Source: Bacteroidales bacterium
Lineage (GTDB): Bacteria; Bacteroidota; Bacteroidia; Bacteroidales; Muribaculaceae
Direction of reading: 5' to 3'
Assembly: GCA_900766975.1 (NCBI GenBank)
Contig: CAAFXO010000056.1
Location: 1 to 9,369 of the forward strand
DNA length: 9,369 nucleotides
The position numbers and the translations under genes were made by a program. Of the stretch, positions 8,301-9,369 are shown piece by piece. The stretch's first letter is position 1, and every line of letters begins with the position of its first letter. The notes under the pieces are model-generated. The model worked only from the letters and a program-made list of their open reading frames with translations. It did no database searches and was not told the DNA's origin.

Positions 8301-8387
8301 CTGCAAGGCATCGAGGTAACCAACCCCGGCTCCGGCATCTACATCCGCAAGCAAGGCGCCCAAGCCAAGCAAATCCACATCAAATAA
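5325..8387 (+). CDS. Large secreted multidomain adhesin-like protein (gingipain/hemagglutinin-type domains, T9SS tail)
   Basis: 1020 residues from ATG 5325, chosen because a signal peptide starts there (MSIFTKKSLFAFLFAFALTA, cleavage near residue 28). Domains, approximate: 30-178 a jelly-roll of the cleaved-adhesin/choice-of-anchor-J kind (YTCDFSEEEL, DLDGDGFNWYYG, VMLSPAI); 181-345 two carboxypeptidase-regulatory-like folds (GTLKGKVSLSG, DADGKFSVSDV); about 356-540 another beta-sandwich; 543-608 fibronectin-III-like; 610-690 a third regulatory-like fold (KGDYSVRVSKKGFE); 713-905 a second adhesin jelly-roll (HEDFDGDDF, DDWFITPALNY, FLLIDDVALTTG); 915-972 fibronectin-III-like; 973-1020 a T9SS type A tail (YYNLQGIEV, GIYIRK, end IHIK). 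No protease, glycosidase or other catalytic domain is recognised. Known relatives of these domains in Porphyromonas bind host proteins or heme; here binding to a glycan, protein or surface is inference. It stands alone with its own promoter. Confidence 0.85.
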   Translation: MSIFTKKSLFAFLFAFALTAPSIKTQAAESLPYTCDFSEEELATWSLQDLDGDGFNWYYGESNIGGYGAASSYSSDNDVNNVMLSPAIALEANSKYILSFTAYTSYYERENLEVGIGTSTDISTHTILLSQVIKNYYGEKIELTLPELESGEYYLSFRHHLDPGKGMIIVIKDLKLGAPEGGTLKGKVSLSGSTDCSGVSVSLAEDSEHFSMVTGADGEYQFVKVPAGSYTVVADRHGYVTKELTASVADDQTTTLDIALSEMPKGSFTGSMSHSDGSPIVGAKIEISGYDQYSTVTDADGKFSVSDVTINDPVASVYTIVAQKNLLDDNTIVSTLSESEPTTHLTLPMTQSAIAPLSISADGNGTVTWKRPAHLRQHLYDNDEADSPYGYETGSLNNVVGNLFPYPMTLHSLTYYSTEVAYQAETLTIYVIGVDSNGQPTGNVLYTTKIPNMPDTWSEVTLPTPLRCDNGCAIAIAADGAFGIARDNNTEVLAGNKSFFASFYTAPDTYRYFSELNYGGALMIRAVGENIEETPEDDIEYLVQRHNTNDYDNPDAWVSFPTTQGYSLTDSDWDSLPQGYYIYTVKAHYTIDDVTSKVTSSEKVEKDMRSNLTLHLTTNSGNPNDAEGALFEVYHPGYDPHTATVENGVATISNLLKGDYSVRVSKKGFEIYESTITLQDGVQTIDAELNQKILPVVNIDYLADSKTLAWDLFADIHEDFDGDDFTDFEIDAPGETGWNYYDGDMYYTYGFSAISFPGMTEKMAAIIFNGSETSPEMPQETAHSGLRALACFDAAATMSSEGGEITKHQTDDWFITPALNYHRDFKFSFYGRSYTYTDGLLENVQVGYSTTGMAPEDFTFISGVIDLPVEYEHYEFDIPKEAKYVAINNCTFDGFFLLIDDVALTTGIKHSGEGPSYGSFTGYRVTVDGNSTELPADVTTMSLSDLAEGSHTASIVKLYASGESAPLTLEFNNTAGIVETAVDATEPVIYYNLQGIEVTNPGSGIYIRKQGAQAKQIHIK

Positions 8388-8454
8388 CCCAAGCTCAGAA
8401 GACTGAACTACGAGCAAAAACTCGGAGAAAAAACAAAACAGCCAAATAACCAAG

Positions 8455-8489
8455 AAAAAGGCTACGCCCACCCAAGGCGCAGCCTTTTT
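8455..8489. terminator. Intrinsic terminator between converging genes
   Basis: Arms AAAAAGGCT (8455-8463) and AGCCTTTTT (8481-8489), then CGCC (8465-8468) with GGCG (8476-8479), around a seven-base loop. The interruption A8464/C8480 is a mismatch on the plus strand but a G-U pair on the minus strand. It lies 67 bases after the plus gene's stop and should end its transcript, and it should also stop transcripts arriving from the Fic side. Confidence 0.8.
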
Positions 8490-8540
8490 CACACCGATAC
8501 ACCCATCCCCACACCTACCGACCATCTCGCGGAAGTCATT

Positions 8541-8775
8541 TCAGTAAAATCAGTACGATCCTACGCAGCACGAGGAGTGTTAACCCCCGAGCCGCGTAGC
8601 CCACATCAGTTAAATCAGGGCCATCTGTGGTTAAAAAATACGAGCGTGGGGGTTGGTAACGGAGGGGGTGGTGTCGGTGAGAGGGTAGTGGTCGCCGTAT
8701 CGGCGGTGGATGGCCGGGATGTCGTCGGTGTCTCGCAAGCGAGACTGCGGAGGACGTATCCACGTAAGCCCTGAT
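8541..8775. repeat. Composite intergenic repeat (copy B, the fullest copy)
   Basis: It joins pieces found separately elsewhere: CCCCGAGCCGCGTAGCC (8585-8601) as at 3343, and the 130-base block 8631-8760 homologous to 5038-5149. Internal structure: TCAGTAAAATCAG (8541-8553) is repeated as TCAGTTAAATCAG (8606-8618). CTACGC-A-GC (8561-8569) pairs with GC-C-GCGTAG (8591-8599). ATCAGGGC (8614-8621) and GCCCTGAT (8768-8775) form an 8-bp inverted pair around the inner block. No transposase is present. It could be a REP- or MITE-like element or a repeated noncoding RNA; the sequence does not decide. Confidence 0.65.
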
Positions 8776-8813
8776 GGGCATAATAACATTGGTTGAAATT
8801 ATAATTATCGATT

Positions 8814-9170
8814 TTATTCAGGTTCGTAGCCTTCGTAGTAGTAGGATTGGTCGAGGCCGTGGAAAATTACATCACGGTCGTCAGTTTCGGTGGTCAAGGC
8901 ATTTTGGAGGAGATAGCGAAGCTCAAGGTCGTTGATAGGAGAGCGCTCCATGGCCTGCATGTAGGCTTCGCGCGTGATTTTACGCCAGTCAATGACTTTG
9001 CCGAGCGAGCGGCGCAGCATCATGTCGAGCCATATACGAGTTGCACGCCCGTTGCCCTCCATAAACGGATGGGCGATGTTCATCTCCACATATTTGGCTA
9101 TGATTTCCTCAAAAGTCGTTTCCGACATCTTTTCAATAGCCTCAAGTGCAGGGATAAGGTAGAGCGAGTT
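8814..9170 (-). pseudogene. fic: Class III Fic (AMP-transferase) protein, N-terminally truncated
   Basis: The frame ending at TAA 8816-8814 carries a clear Fic core: EAIEKM, FEEIIAKYVEMNIAHPF, then HPFMEGNGRATR, an intact HPFx(D/E)GN(G/K)R active site with catalytic His and anion-binding loop. The C-terminus has DQSYYYEGY, matching the S/TxxxE(G/N) inhibitory helix that marks class III Fic proteins such as Neisseria NmFic; AMERSPINDLELRYLL also fits that group. Known: these enzymes transfer AMP from ATP to target-protein hydroxyls and are held inactive by the C-terminal Glu. Oddity: similarity starts abruptly near NSLYL (about 9170). The usual N-terminal part with the IHxxLF...WAG..R region and beta-hairpin flap is absent from all frames up to the window end. 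No in-frame ATG lies upstream of M at 9128 (104 residues from there). A remnant is the best reading; a sequencing error or a functional short form is possible. Confidence 0.75.
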
Positions 9171-9187
9171 GCCATTTTTTACCTCGT

Positions 9188-9313
9188 TTATTCTGTCGGC
9201 TCCCGGCCCGAACCGAATCGATAAGAATTCATTTCTGCTTCTGACATATCTCTTAAGAGCGCGTTCCTTAAATTTTTGGGGCCGTAGGGGTCGTAGCCTT
9301 GAGTCGATTTTGA
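9188..9313 (-). pseudogene. Unrecognised gene fragment (about 41 codons, stop-bounded)
   Basis: In a minus-strand frame different from that of the Fic core, bases 9313-9188 encode a natural-looking peptide: GYDPYGPKNLRNALLRDM, then SEAEMNSYRFGSGREPTE and a TAA. A stop at 9316-9314 closes the frame upstream, and the only ATGs are internal (MSEAE-), giving at most a 19-residue peptide. I do not recognise the family. It is probably the C-terminal remnant of a gene lying upstream of, or recombined into, the Fic gene. An alternative is chance coding in a spacer. Confidence 0.35.
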
Positions 9314-9363
9314 TTACTTGCTGAAAGGAGCATACTCCTGTATGTGACTGAAAGCAAGTGATC
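9312..9363. repeat. 52-base imperfect palindrome with inner hairpin
   Basis: GATTACTTGCT (9312-9322) pairs with AGCAAGTGATC (9353-9363), 10 of 11 bases plus a T-G. Inside, CATAC (9331-9335) pairs with GTATG (9340-9344), and CTGAAAG occurs twice (9321-9327 and 9348-9354). There is no T-run, so a standard terminator is unlikely. Possible roles are a protein-binding site, a repeat-element end or an RNA hairpin. Confidence 0.5.
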
Positions 9364-9369
9364 AAAAGC

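Larger units (their letters stand above)
8388..8813. other. 426-base spacer between convergent genes: terminator plus composite repeat
   Basis: The plus gene ends at 8387 and the minus-strand Fic gene ends at 8814, so they converge here. The spacer contains the terminator at 8455-8489 and the composite repeat at 8541-8775. Open frames in the G/C-rich repeat on both strands are low-complexity (Pro/Arg/His- or Gly/Val-rich) with no family resemblance, so I call no gene here. Confidence 0.65.

Noticed and set aside
3343..8775. CRISPR array
   Set aside because: The repeats are dispersed over kilobases, differ in length and have no regular spacers or cas genes.
8536..8781. Possible small proteins inside the composite repeat, on either strand
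   Set aside because: Their composition is Pro/Arg/His or Gly/Val low complexity, and the matching frame is broken by a stop in the 5038-5149 copy.

Overview
The window looks like a chromosomal piece of a gut-type member of the Bacteroidales, possibly Muribaculaceae (family-level placement is inference). The evidence is the Bacteroidetes promoter pattern (TAnnTTTG with a TTTG-like box about 20 bases upstream) before two genes, secreted proteins ending in type IX secretion (T9SS)-style C-terminal tails, and a btuB-btuG pair of the kind described in Bacteroides.

Left part (1-3336, minus strand): a vitamin B12 uptake operon. A Bacteroidetes promoter at 3305-3336 drives a leader containing a compact cobalamin riboswitch (about 3143-3258), then btuB (TonB-dependent outer-membrane B12 transporter, real start at 3149) and, 52 bases downstream, btuG (surface beta-propeller lipoprotein), which runs off the left edge. 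BtuG is expected to cap BtuB, capture corrinoids at the cell surface and hand them to the channel; the riboswitch should shut the operon off when cobalamin is plentiful. The start codon appears to lie in a hairpin that could dock on the aptamer.

Centre (3389-4889, minus): a separately transcribed secreted protein of 480 residues with two copies of a beta-rich module and a T9SS-like tail, closed by a strong terminator at 3389-3419. A 435-base spacer (4890-5324) follows, holding a dispersed repeat and the promoter of the next gene.

Right-centre (5325-8387, plus): a 1020-residue secreted multidomain protein with gingipain/hemagglutinin-like beta-sandwich domains, carboxypeptidase-regulatory-like folds, fibronectin-III-like folds and a T9SS tail. 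It may be an adhesin or a ligand-binding surface protein; no catalytic domain is visible.

Right end (8388-9369): a terminator, a composite intergenic repeat whose pieces recur in the two other main spacers, then a class III Fic AMP-transferase on the minus strand. The Fic catalytic motif and C-terminal inhibitory motif are intact, but its normal N-terminal half is missing, so it is probably a broken gene. The last 200 bases hold an unrecognised gene fragment and a long imperfect palindrome.
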